In this document: positions 18,014 to 24,937 of the stretch, in pieces
Numbering within the stretch: position 1 is the first letter of the stretch
How the letters are laid out: each line of letters starts with the position of its first letter
Source: Burkholderiaceae bacterium
GTDB lineage: Bacteria; Pseudomonadota; Gammaproteobacteria; Burkholderiales; Burkholderiaceae_B
Length of the DNA stretch: 35,101 nucleotides
Direction of reading: 5' to 3'
Assembly: GCA_004322135.1 (NCBI GenBank)
Contig: SCSG01000021.1
Coordinates: 1 to 35,101 of the forward strand
The notes under the pieces: generated by a model
What the model saw: the letters and a program-made list of their open reading frames with translations, nothing else
The model's database searches: none
What the model was told of the DNA's origin: nothing
Position numbers and translations under genes: made by a program

Positions 18014-18564
18014 CTGAACATAGCGCGACATCCTCTCTTTCCAATTCGCCGACCCACGCGTCGGCTGATGTTCGAACTTCTGACGGACAGATGCTTTGGC
18101 GCAGCCCCCGCCGTGAAGATGCGTACGAGATCCACGAGCTAGTGCGGCAATGCCCGCCGCTGGATCTGAACTCTGTCTACAACTATCTGCTGCTTGGCGA
18201 GCATTTTTCGGATAGTTGTTTGGTCGCGGAGCGGGCCGGAAGTATTGAAGGCTACGTTTCTGCGTACATCCCACCCTTGACACCCGAAGTGCTTTTTATC
18301 TGGCAGGTTGCAGTGCGCGAGAGCGCACGCGGAGCGGGCTTGGGTGGCCGCCTGTTGCAACGCCTGCTTGCCCGTCCGGCCATGGGCCGGATCCGGTATG
18401 TTGAAACCACGGTTGGGCCGGACAATGCGCCTTCGCGCGCCATGTTCTTGCGTCTGGCCGGACATCTTGGTGCGCCGGTGCATGAAAGCCTGCTGTTTGA
18501 TCGCAGTCTTTTTGGGCCGGATGCCCATGACGACGAACGCCTGATGCGACTCGGGCCGTTCTGA
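18010..18564 (+). CDS. ectA: L-2,4-diaminobutyrate acetyltransferase
   Basis: The 184-residue GNAT-fold enzyme acetylates L-2,4-diaminobutyrate to N-gamma-acetyl-diaminobutyrate, the second step of ectoine synthesis. EctA hallmarks are WRSPRREDAYEIHELVRQCPPLDLNSVYNYLLLGEHFSDSCLVAE, the acetyl-CoA loop VRESARGAGLGGRLL and ETTVGPDNAPSRAMF. The start is a TTG at 18010 overlapping the TGA of the regulator (TTGA), implying coupled translation; the 27-residue stretch before LWRSP is of a length and polar composition common in EctA proteins. The alternative ATG at 18091 has only a poor ribosome-binding site and would trim this tail. A 20-bp imperfect tandem duplication spans its stop codon. The preceding enzyme is EctB. 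Confidence 0.94.
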   Translation: MTEHSATSSLSNSPTHASADVRTSDGQMLWRSPRREDAYEIHELVRQCPPLDLNSVYNYLLLGEHFSDSCLVAERAGSIEGYVSAYIPPLTPEVLFIWQVAVRESARGAGLGGRLLQRLLARPAMGRIRYVETTVGPDNAPSRAMFLRLAGHLGAPVHESLLFDRSLFGPDAHDDERLMRLGPF

Positions 18565-18580
18565 CGCAGCTCGGGCCGTT
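18541..18580 (+). repeat. Imperfect 20-bp tandem duplication across the ectA stop codon
   Basis: Bases 18541-18560 and 18561-18580 agree at 17 of 20 positions and share the block CTCGGGCCGTT. The first copy encodes the last residues of EctA before the stop at 18562-18564; the second is untranslated. It looks like an old slippage duplication. Confidence 0.7.
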
Positions 18581-18680
18581 AGCACGCCCGGGTTCTTTTA
18601 GTCACAGAGGTGGATTACCTTGATCCTGCATGATGGGACTGGTTTCGAATTCGCCTTGCAAACGAGAAAGAGGAAGCAAA

Positions 18681-19991
18681 ATGATGGACTTGAAAATCTT
18701 TGACCGGATGGAGTCCGAGGTACGAGGCTACGTCCGGTCGTTTCCGGTTGTGTTCAGTCAGGCCAGAGGTTCAGTGCTTATTGACGAGGCCGGCAGGGAA
18801 TACATTGATTTCTTCAGCGGGGCTGGGACGCTTAATTACGGCCACAACAACCAGCTGCTGAAAGAGAAGCTGATCGATTATCTGAACGTTGACGGGTTGG
18901 TGCATGGCCTGGACATGGCTACAGGCGCCAAACGGTATTTCATGGAGACCTTCGAGCGTGTGCTGCTCAAGCCGCGCAGTTGGCAGTACAAGCTGCAGTT
19001 TACCGGCCCGACTGGCACAAATGCCGTTGAGGCGGCGCTTAAACTCGCACGCCAGGTAAAGGGAAGGCAGAACATTATTTCGTTCACCCACGGCTTTCAT
19101 GGCGTGAGTGGCGGCTCGTTGGCGGTGACCGCCAATGCCAAGTTTCGTAGCGCGGCAGGAGTGACCCTGGGGAACACAACATTCATGCCCTACGACGGCT
19201 ACCTGGGGCCCGACGTCAATACCTTGGTCGTTCTCGAGAGAATGCTTGATGATCCCAGCAGCGGTCTGGATCGTCCTGCCGCAGTCATTGTGGAAACGGT
19301 GCAGGGCGAAGGTGGCGTGAACGTGGCAACACGGCGCTGGCTCAGAGACCTGGAACGCATATGCCGCCAATATGACATGCTGCTCATCGTGGATGACATT
19401 CAGGTTGGCTGCGGCCGCACCGGAAGCTTCTTCAGTTTTGAACCGGCTGGCATCCGCCCCGACATCATCACCTTGTCCAAATCTTTGTCGGGCTTTGGCC
19501 TCCCAATGTCTCTGGTCATGATGAAGCCGGAAATCGACATCTGGAAGCCGGGTGCTCATAGCGGCACATTTCGCGGGAACAATCTTGCCTTTGTCACTGC
19601 GGCTCAGGCGCTGGACAGTTACTGGACGACTGCGGCGTTCCCCGAAGATATCCGGCGCAAGGAAGAACTGGTCCGAGACTGGCTGGAGAATCTGGTTCAT
19701 GGCTATCCAGGCACCGGGCTCAGCGTGCGCGGACGTGGTCTGATTCAAGGTCTGGTGACTTCGGGTGAGGCAGGTATCGCGAATCAGATAGCCCACAAAT
19801 GTTTCGAGCGTGGGCTGGTCATCGAGACGTCTGGTGCAAATGATGAAGTGCTTAAGGTGCTGCCATCCCTGACCATCAGCGATGAGATGCTGAAGCACGG
19901 GTTGGAGATTCTGGAACGCTGCGTGGGCGAAGTGCTGGCGGCAACAGGCACCAGCGCGCACGTACTGAAATTCGGGGGAAAACGTCGATGA
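18681..19991 (+). CDS. ectB: Diaminobutyrate-2-oxoglutarate transaminase (ectoine pathway)
   Basis: The 436-residue class III PLP aminotransferase converts aspartate-semialdehyde to L-2,4-diaminobutyrate with glutamate as donor, the first committed step of ectoine synthesis. EctB features are IFDRMESEVRGYVRSFPVVF at the N-terminus, FFSGAGTLNYGHNN, the phosphate-binding FTGPTGTNAVEAALK, the cofactor-binding aspartate in IVDDIQVGCGRTG, and the PLP lysine K267 in LSKSLSGFGLPMS. AGGAA lies five to six bases before the ATG at 18681. It follows ectA after 116 bases, the only sizeable gap in the operon, and overlaps ectC by four bases. Confidence 0.96.
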   Translation: MMDLKIFDRMESEVRGYVRSFPVVFSQARGSVLIDEAGREYIDFFSGAGTLNYGHNNQLLKEKLIDYLNVDGLVHGLDMATGAKRYFMETFERVLLKPRSWQYKLQFTGPTGTNAVEAALKLARQVKGRQNIISFTHGFHGVSGGSLAVTANAKFRSAAGVTLGNTTFMPYDGYLGPDVNTLVVLERMLDDPSSGLDRPAAVIVETVQGEGGVNVATRRWLRDLERICRQYDMLLIVDDIQVGCGRTGSFFSFEPAGIRPDIITLSKSLSGFGLPMSLVMMKPEIDIWKPGAHSGTFRGNNLAFVTAAQALDSYWTTAAFPEDIRRKEELVRDWLENLVHGYPGTGLSVRGRGLIQGLVTSGEAGIANQIAHKCFERGLVIETSGANDEVLKVLPSLTISDEMLKHGLEILERCVGEVLAATGTSAHVLKFGGKRR

Positions 19992-20374
19992 TAGTGAAGA
20001 ATGTGAAAGACGTGGTGGGAACCCCACAGGAAGTCAAGACGCAGAACTGGACCAGCCGTCGAGTGTTGCTGCAGAAAGACGGCATGGGCTTTTCTTTTCA
20101 CGAAACCATTATTCATCCGGGAACGCGGACTCGCATTCATTACGTGCATCATCTTGAAGCGGTCTGGTGCATCGAAGGCGATGGCGAGGTTCAGACCGTG
20201 GCTGATGGCAAGAAGTATGCGTTGGGGCCTGGCGTGATTTACGCCTTGAATGAGCACGACGACCATTGGCTGTGCGGAGGCAAGACGCCGCTACGGGTGA
20301 TCTGTGTCTTCAACCCGCCACTTACTGGCCAAGAGGTGCACGACGGTGAAGGCGTATATCCCGCTAGCGCCTGA
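19988..20374 (+). CDS. ectC: L-ectoine synthase
   Basis: The 128-residue cupin enzyme closes N-gamma-acetyl-diaminobutyrate to ectoine with loss of water. The residues shown in Paenibacillus lautus EctC to hold the iron, E57, Y85 and H93, fall at exactly these numbers here (HHLEAVW, GVIYALN, HDDHWL). The start MIVKNVKDVVGT and the FVFNPPLTG-like ending VFNPPLTGQEVHD are typical. Its ATG overlaps the ectB stop (ATGA), so translation is coupled. ectD follows after 21 bases. Confidence 0.97.
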   Translation: MIVKNVKDVVGTPQEVKTQNWTSRRVLLQKDGMGFSFHETIIHPGTRTRIHYVHHLEAVWCIEGDGEVQTVADGKKYALGPGVIYALNEHDDHWLCGGKTPLRVICVFNPPLTGQEVHDGEGVYPASA

Positions 20375-20395
20375 TTCGGGACACAGGAGGATATT

Positions 20396-21316
20396 GTGAG
20401 TAGTTTTATAAGTGATCTATATGCATCCAGGGCGGGTGCTAGCGCAGCAATCATTGCAAGGCGCGATCCTGTTGTGTATGGGGCAGGGACCTACGCTTCA
20501 GCGCTGTCGGCGGACCAGGTAGCAAGCTATCAGCAGGATGGTTTCATACTGCTGGAGAATGTGTTTGGCCCCGATGAGGTCGGCTCCTTGCTGGACGAGG
20601 TTCGGCGCATGGGGACTGATTCGGGGGCGGCCCACGAAGGTGAAGTGGTGCGTGAGCCGGGAAGCAATGCCGTGCGCTCCGTTTTTCGGGTGCATGAATC
20701 GAGCGAGCGCGTGGCAAACTTGGCCAGGGACCCCCGACTGATCCACGTGGCACGCCAGATTCTTGCGTCCGAGGTATATATCCATCAGTCGCGGGCCAAT
20801 CTGAAGCCAGGCTTCAAAGGTAAAGAGTTTTATTGGCACTCGGATTTCGAGACTTGGCATGTCGAGGACGGAATGCCGGCCATGCGGGCGCTGAGCTGCC
20901 TGGTGATGCTTACCGACAACAACGCCTGCAATGGCCCGTTGATGCTGGTGCCGGGCTCGCACAGGCATTTCATCTCGTGCGTTGGTGCGACGCCCGACGA
21001 GAACTATAAAGAATCATTGCGCCAGCAGGAATATGGAGTGCCGGATCAGACCAGCCTGCAATGGCTGGTCGATAAAGGCGGGATACGTCCCGTTGTCGCG
21101 CGGGCCGGCGCCGTCGTGTTCTTCGACTGCAATACCATGCATGGCTCATCCGGCAATATTTCACCCTGGCCGCGTGCCAATATTTTCATGGTGTACAACA
21201 GCGTGGACAACCGGCTGAACGCACCTTGTCATGGCTTGAAGCCGCGGCCTGAATATATTGCTGCGCGCGACCCGGCCCGCTCACTTGAACCGTTGGATGC
21301 GGTGGCGCACGGCTAG
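20396..21316 (+). CDS. ectD: Ectoine 5-hydroxylase
   Basis: The 306-residue non-heme iron, 2-oxoglutarate-dependent dioxygenase converts ectoine to 5-hydroxyectoine. The EctD signature FYWHSDFETWHVEDGMPAMR holds iron ligands H148 and D150; the third ligand is H249 in NTMHGSSGN, followed by PWPRAN with the 2-oxoglutarate-binding arginine (R260). The GTG start has AGGAGG five bases upstream, the best ribosome-binding site in the operon. It is the last gene of the operon and converges on ehuA with a 24-base gap. Its presence predicts production of both ectoine and hydroxyectoine, the latter usually linked to heat or desiccation stress. Confidence 0.96.
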   Translation: MSSFISDLYASRAGASAAIIARRDPVVYGAGTYASALSADQVASYQQDGFILLENVFGPDEVGSLLDEVRRMGTDSGAAHEGEVVREPGSNAVRSVFRVHESSERVANLARDPRLIHVARQILASEVYIHQSRANLKPGFKGKEFYWHSDFETWHVEDGMPAMRALSCLVMLTDNNACNGPLMLVPGSHRHFISCVGATPDENYKESLRQQEYGVPDQTSLQWLVDKGGIRPVVARAGAVVFFDCNTMHGSSGNISPWPRANIFMVYNSVDNRLNAPCHGLKPRPEYIAARDPARSLEPLDAVAHG

Positions 21317-21340
21317 TGTCCTGCATGGCAGGCTGGGCTG

Positions 21341-22111
21341 CTATACGATCACCCCTTTCAGGAATTCTCGGGTTCGAGGTTCCTGCGGGGAGGTGAACAA
21401 CTCTTCGGGCGTGCCTTGTTCAACGATGGCGCCGTTATCAAAAAAGCAGACACGGTCTGAGATCTGTTTGGCAAACTGCATTTCGTGCGTGACCAGAAGC
21501 ATGGTCAGATCGTGTTCCTGCGACAAACGTTGAATTACGCTCAGCACTTCACCTGTAAGTTCAGGGTCAAGCGCGGAGGTGGGCTCGTCGAACAGCATAA
21601 TGCGCGGGCGCATGGCCAGAGCCCTGGCGATGGCCACCCTCTGCTGTTGCCCGCCGGATAATTGGCGGGGAAATTTGTCCGCATGATCCGACAGCCCCAC
21701 CAGTTCCAGATATTCATGTGCCCGCTGGTTGGCTTCCTGGCGCGACAAACCCAGGGCGTGCACGGGAGCCTCAGTGATATTGCGACGTACGGTCATGTGC
21801 GGGAAAAGATTGAATTGCTGGAAGACCATGCCCATCAGTTTGCGCATCTTGCGCAGGTGGCCTGGCCCGGCGGCGACCAGCGATCCGTTTCGGTATTCGT
21901 GCCACAGCGGTTGGCCCGCGATGCGGATCATGCCGGAATCGATACGCTCCAGAGTCATCAGGATGCGCAGCAGCGTTGATTTGCCAGACCCCGAGGGGCC
22001 GATGATTGTGACCTTTTCTCCCGGCTGAACGTCAAAGTCCAGCTCATCAAGAATGGTTGTGTCGCCGTAGCGTTTTCGGACCTTCTCGAGTTCGATGATG
22101 GGGGCGTTCAT
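21341..22111 (-). CDS. ehuA: ABC transporter ATP-binding protein, probable ectoine/hydroxyectoine uptake (EhuA)
   Basis: The 256-residue ATPase belongs to the polar-amino-acid ABC family. It has Walker A GPSGSGKST (about residues 39-47), the signature LSGGQQQRVAIARAL, Walker B IMLFDEPTSALDPELTGE and the switch histidine in LLVTHEM. It would energise import through the two membrane proteins encoded just upstream; its start overlaps the ehuD stop by four bases. The substrate is inferred from the neighbouring ectABCD genes and the family resemblance of the binding protein; the ATPase alone does not reveal it. Confidence 0.87.
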   Translation of the reverse strand: MNAPIIELEKVRKRYGDTTILDELDFDVQPGEKVTIIGPSGSGKSTLLRILMTLERIDSGMIRIAGQPLWHEYRNGSLVAAGPGHLRKMRKLMGMVFQQFNLFPHMTVRRNITEAPVHALGLSRQEANQRAHEYLELVGLSDHADKFPRQLSGGQQQRVAIARALAMRPRIMLFDEPTSALDPELTGEVLSVIQRLSQEHDLTMLLVTHEMQFAKQISDRVCFFDNGAIVEQGTPEELFTSPQEPRTREFLKGVIV

Positions 22112-22803
22112 TGCAGTGGTAGTCCTTGTATCGGAAGGCGCTTGTTCAAGTGACGCACACCTGCCGAGGCAATAATGGTAAGGATCAAATATAGGATGCC
22201 CACCATCGTCAGTGGGACAAGGTAATTGAAGCTGCGGTCGCCAATGATTTTTGCGACGTTAAGTATTTCAAGCACAGACACGACCGAGAGGACCGGCACG
22301 TCTTTCATGATGGAAACCAGGTAGTTGCCCAATGCCGGGATGATGCGCGGAATAGCCTGAGGCAGAATGATGACAGTGAAGATACGGGTGGGTGACAGGT
22401 CCAGCGCGCGTGCGGCCTCGGTCTGCCCCACGAGTACGGATTCGAAGCCGGCGCGATATACCTCTGACATATAAACGCTGTACTGGATGCCAAGCGCCAG
22501 TGCGCCTGTCAAAAATGCCGGCAGGATGATGCCGTAGTCGGGCAGTACGTAGTACAGAAAATACAGTTGGACAAGCAGCGGGGTGTCTCGGATAAACTCG
22601 CAAACGGCGCGGGTTGGCAGAGAGATCGCGCGGGACTTTGCGCTTTTCAGCGCCGCAAGCCCCAGCCCCAGTACTGCAGCGACGGTAAATCCGAGCAACG
22701 TTGCCTGCACCGTCGTCAACAGTCCCCTCAGCAGGATGGGAAGGATGGACCATACGAAAAGCCAGGTTCCGCCATCCGCGGTCCAGGTCATGCCAAACAG
22801 CAT
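22108..22803 (-). CDS. ehuD: ABC transporter permease, probable ectoine/hydroxyectoine uptake (EhuD)
   Basis: The 231-residue inner-membrane protein is of the HisM/GlnP type, with about five hydrophobic segments (for example LPILLRGLLTTVQATLLGFTVAAVLGLGLAAL). The cytoplasmic EAA loop that docks the ATPase reads GQTEAARALDLSPTRIFTVIILPQAIP. FIRDTPLLVQLYFLYYVLP is also characteristic of this family. It forms the channel together with the adjacent permease: one base separates its start from the ehuC stop, and its stop overlaps the ATPase gene. Naming as EhuD rests on gene order and context. Confidence 0.85.
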   Translation of the reverse strand: MLFGMTWTADGGTWLFVWSILPILLRGLLTTVQATLLGFTVAAVLGLGLAALKSAKSRAISLPTRAVCEFIRDTPLLVQLYFLYYVLPDYGIILPAFLTGALALGIQYSVYMSEVYRAGFESVLVGQTEAARALDLSPTRIFTVIILPQAIPRIIPALGNYLVSIMKDVPVLSVVSVLEILNVAKIIGDRSFNYLVPLTMVGILYLILTIIASAGVRHLNKRLPIQGLPLQ

Positions 22804-22804
22804 G

Positions 22805-23476
22805 TCATGCCCCTCCCGTGCGCCACCGGCCGATCGAGCGTTCGAGCAGCTTCATGAAAAAGGTCAGGACAAGAGCCATGCCGAAGTAGGCAAGCAGGAG
22901 CATGGTGTAGACGGTAGTGTTGTCCTGGGTGAAGTTGCGCAGCTGTTCTGCCCGCAGTGCCATATCACTCAGGCCTACCAGCGACACCAGCGCCGTATCC
23001 TTGAGATTCTGCACGGCCAGGTTGCCAAGGCTGGGTATCATTTCGGGTATGGCTTGAGGCAGGCTGACGCGCCACAGGATTTGCGCGGGCGTGAAGTCCA
23101 GTGCCTGGGCGGCTTCGCGCTGCCCACGAGGTACTGCCTGTAGGGCGCCGCGAACCACTTCCGCGCCATATGCACCAATATTCAGACTTAATGCAAGAGT
23201 ACCCGCCGCAACTGGCGGCAGGCGTAAATCCACGCCCAGATGCTGGCCGAGCAGCGGCAGGGCGAAGTACAGCCAGAACAGTTGTACGAGCAGTGACGTG
23301 CCACGGAAAAATTCAATGAACAGGGTGGCGGTCGCCCGTAGCCCTGCATTTGGCGCCAATTTGCAAAGCCCCAGGGTGAACGCTACGAGCCCGCCCAACA
23401 CGGTGGAGTACATCGTCAATTGTATGGTGACCCACGCGCCACGCATGAGCGGCGCGATGTAGCTGACCCATTCCAT
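22805..23476 (-). CDS. ehuC: ABC transporter permease, probable ectoine/hydroxyectoine uptake (EhuC)
   Basis: The 223-residue inner-membrane protein is the second HisM/GlnP-type permease. The EAA loop reads GQREAAQALDFTPAQILWRVSLPQAIP, followed by NLKDTALVSLVGLSDMALRAEQLRN, a segment seen in EhuC-annotated proteins. FFRGTSLLVQLFWLYFALP marks the substrate-side region. It starts 24 bases after the binding-protein gene and abuts ehuD. The assignment to ectoine transport is by context. Confidence 0.85.
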   Translation of the reverse strand: MEWVSYIAPLMRGAWVTIQLTMYSTVLGGLVAFTLGLCKLAPNAGLRATATLFIEFFRGTSLLVQLFWLYFALPLLGQHLGVDLRLPPVAAGTLALSLNIGAYGAEVVRGALQAVPRGQREAAQALDFTPAQILWRVSLPQAIPEMIPSLGNLAVQNLKDTALVSLVGLSDMALRAEQLRNFTQDNTTVYTMLLLAYFGMALVLTFFMKLLERSIGRWRTGGA

Positions 23477-23500
23477 TATTCATCCTCTTGCTCTGAACGG

Positions 23501-24385
23501 TCAGCCGCGCGGCTGCGAACATAGCTGGCTTTCGCTTTTATCGAGTGAAGCTTTCATGTCGGTGTCGCTGAAGCCGTAATGCGCCATCGCCTTGTGCCAG
23601 GCCGGTGTAGTCTTGAACTTTGCGAGCGCAGTGTTGAAGGCATCGCGCAGGGCACGAGAGTCGTTGGCAAACGCAAAGGCGCCCCAACTGCGCACGGGCG
23701 CACCATGGATGACCGGATCCGAGAAATTGGCAGCGGCCTGGACACGCTTGCTTTTTTTTGCCAGCTGGGCGACGGTAAGGCTGGTGGCGGCATAGGCATC
23801 GGCACGTCCCGTTGATACCGTGGAAATTGCATCCGCGTTGCTGGCAATGATTACGACATTGTGTTGTGGGACGCCCAGCGCACTAAGCATTTCCTGCTGG
23901 TCGGCGCCGGCCATGACCGCAACTTTCAAGTGTCCGTGGATGAATTGTTCAAAAGAATGCAGTTTGTCCGGGTTGTTCTTGGCCACGAGCAGGCCTTCGC
24001 CGTATGAACTATTGGGGTTCGAAAACAGTACTTCACGGCATCGTTGCGGCAGTATCGCCATTTCTGCGGCAACGATGTCAAACCGGTGTGCTTTCAATCC
24101 TGGAATCAGCGAACTGAAGTTTGTGATGGACCATGCGATCTTTTTTACGCCAAGCTGCCGCATGACGTGGCGTGCGACGTCCGGGCCGATGCCCTGAGCC
24201 TCGCCGTCGAGGTTGGTATAGCCGTAGGGAATTTCGTTTGCGATGGCAATGCGTGCCACGCCCCTGGTCCGTAGTTCCTGCAGAGTGGTCGCTCTGGTGC
24301 TTGGGCTAAAAACTGCCAGGGTCGTCAGCGCCAGCAAAAAGAGGGCGGTGTGATAGGCCGCGGTAGCTCGGGATGAATAATTCAT
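23501..24385 (-). CDS. ehuB: Periplasmic substrate-binding protein, probable ectoine/hydroxyectoine receptor (EhuB)
   Basis: The 294-residue protein has a signal peptide (MNYSSRATAAYHTALFLLALTTLAVFSPSTRA, likely cut after STRA) and a family 3 solute-binding fold. The mature protein starts ATTLQELRTRGVARIAIANEIPYGY; the glutamate of IANE and the arginine of LPQRC correspond to ligand-contacting positions of Sinorhizobium meliloti EhuB as I recall its sequence, and the C-terminal HYGFS is shared too. The start at 24385 is fixed by GGAGGAA a few bases upstream, although the frame is open to 24595. It heads the operon and is preceded by a leader of about 215 bases and a promoter carrying the shared palindrome. 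Confidence 0.87.
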   Translation of the reverse strand: MNYSSRATAAYHTALFLLALTTLAVFSPSTRATTLQELRTRGVARIAIANEIPYGYTNLDGEAQGIGPDVARHVMRQLGVKKIAWSITNFSSLIPGLKAHRFDIVAAEMAILPQRCREVLFSNPNSSYGEGLLVAKNNPDKLHSFEQFIHGHLKVAVMAGADQQEMLSALGVPQHNVVIIASNADAISTVSTGRADAYAATSLTVAQLAKKSKRVQAAANFSDPVIHGAPVRSWGAFAFANDSRALRDAFNTALAKFKTTPAWHKAMAHYGFSDTDMKASLDKSESQLCSQPRG

Positions 24386-24600
24386 GATGCTTCCTCCGAA
24401 ACGGGGGGTGCCGGGTTTGCGGGAAGCGCCGGGCATGGTGGCTGGTCGCATCCCGATGGCGTCGTGCGTTCTGAGGCGACTGGAGTCGGGTGCGCGTGTC
24501 GGAGCTGGAAGAGGGCGGACTCGCGGCACTTTCCATGGCGCCTCTTTCGTAATGCCGTTGACGCGTGGCGTTGAAAGTGCACGGCTTGAATTCAATTCCT
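24386..24600 (-). other. Long G+C-rich 5' leader of the ehu operon
   Basis: Between the predicted transcription start (about 24600) and the ehuB ATG lie some 215 bases. All three minus-strand frames are largely open, as expected from the high G+C content. One frame (24382-24582) ends in ATGA overlapping the ehuB start, which could be a short upstream gene with coupled translation, but its Pro/Ala/Arg-rich composition is not convincing. I recognise no riboswitch or terminator here. Confidence 0.4.
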
Positions 24601-24606
24601 AGTAGA

Positions 24607-24636
24607 ATGATAGCTTAATTAATGATTTCAATTCAA
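24607..24636 (-). promoter_or_regulatory. Probable promoter of the ehu operon
   Basis: Read on the minus strand, TTGAAT (24631-24636) and TATCAT (24607-24612) are separated by 18 bases. The -10 box is identical to that of the ectR promoter; the -35 box matches consensus at four of six positions. The -35 box lies within the shared palindrome, so a bound regulator would compete with RNA polymerase. Confidence 0.55.
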
Positions 24637-24640
24637 ATCA
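24623..24640. promoter_or_regulatory. Candidate operator at the ehu promoter
   Basis: TGATTTCAATTCAAATCA has inverted 6-bp arms TGATTT and AAATCA. Its inner 14 bases (24625-24638) differ by one base from the perfect palindrome at 17435-17448 in front of the MarR-type gene. Chance identity of 13 of 14 bases is more likely in A+T-rich DNA, but both copies sit on core promoter elements. Confidence 0.6.
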
Positions 24641-24742
24641 TTTCTTGGCCATCCTTTCTTCTGGTGCTTCTCGCGGGCCTTCCAGTGCAGAGCCCGGCCT
24701 GGCGAGGCATAGGGTTGACGTGAGCCGCAGGTTATGTTGCTT

Positions 24743-24769
24743 TTGACACGTATATGGCGTTTTTATATT
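24743..24769 (+). promoter_or_regulatory. Possible promoter of the aroG leader transcript
   Basis: A perfect TTGACA (24743-24748) is followed by TATATT (24764-24769), five of six matches to the -10 consensus. The 15-base spacer is shorter than usual, which lowers confidence. Transcription would start near 24776, about 28 bases before the leader peptide gene. Confidence 0.45.
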
Positions 24770-24803
24770 GGCGTTGCAAAAGAACTATGCTAGGATTAAC
24801 CCC

Positions 24804-24887
24804 ATGCACAACATTTCGCGCACGTACTTTTTTTATTTTACTTTTCCAACACCGCTGGTGGGGGAAGGGAAACGTTGCGTGCAATAA
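24804..24887 (+). CDS. Phe/Tyr-rich leader peptide of the aroG attenuator
   Basis: A 27-codon reading frame starts at ATG 24804 and ends at TAA 24885-24887, with AGGA at 24792-24795 as a likely ribosome-binding site. Residues 8-14 read YFFYFTF, followed by P: two Tyr and four Phe codons within seven. E. coli PheL, the pheA leader, has FFFAFFFTFP, so the ending TFP is shared. The frame sits between a promoter-like stretch and an intrinsic terminator in front of the DAHP synthase gene. The sequence after the aromatic run (PTPLVGEGKRCVQ) folds into the regulatory hairpins at RNA level. It is too short for gene finders and would be missed by ordinary annotation. Function as a ribosome-stalling sensor of charged tRNA-Phe and tRNA-Tyr is inferred. 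Confidence 0.8.
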   Translation: MHNISRTYFFYFTFPTPLVGEGKRCVQ

Positions 24888-24937
24888 AGTTCAAATTCCC
24901 GAAAAGCCGCCAGCTTAATAGCTTGGCGGCTTTTTTT
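24842..24937 (+). promoter_or_regulatory. Transcription attenuator controlling aroG (1:2, 2:3 and 3:4 helices)
   Basis: Three mutually exclusive helices can be drawn. 1:2: TTTTCC (24842-24847) pairs with GGAAGG (24863-24868) and CACC (24850-24853) with GGTG (24857-24860), with a 2x2 internal loop. 2:3: GCTGGTGG (24854-24861) pairs with CCGCCAGC (24907-24914), eight pairs including one G-U. 3:4: AAAAGCCGCC (24902-24911) pairs with GGCGGCTTTT (24925-24934), extended inside by AGCT (24912-24915) with AGCT (24920-24923). The last helix ends in seven T residues (24931-24937), an intrinsic terminator. A ribosome held on the Tyr/Phe run (24825-24845) would mask arm 1, free arm 2 to take arm 3, and let transcription reach aroG. 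Confidence 0.78.
24902..24937 (+). terminator. Intrinsic terminator (3:4 hairpin) upstream of aroG
   Basis: A 10-bp outer stem with a 4-bp inner stem, one bulged T (24924) and a TAAT loop is followed by a run of seven T. It lies 14 bases after the leader stop codon and 40 bases before the aroG start on the same strand. There is no upstream gene on this strand for it to serve except the leader peptide. Confidence 0.88.

Noticed and set aside
18771-20027. A 418-codon minus-strand reading frame antisense to ectB
   Set aside because: EctB is unmistakable on the plus strand; the antisense product has no recognisable domain and is a side effect of codon bias.
21320-21332. CCTGC-ATG-GCAGG hairpin between the convergent ectD and ehuA genes as a bidirectional terminator
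   Set aside because: The stem is only five pairs and no T-run follows on either strand.
24382-24582. A 66-codon upstream gene overlapping the ehuB start by ATGA
   Set aside because: All minus-strand frames are open in this G+C-rich leader and the Pro/Ala-rich product resembles nothing known; kept only as a possibility in the leader entry.
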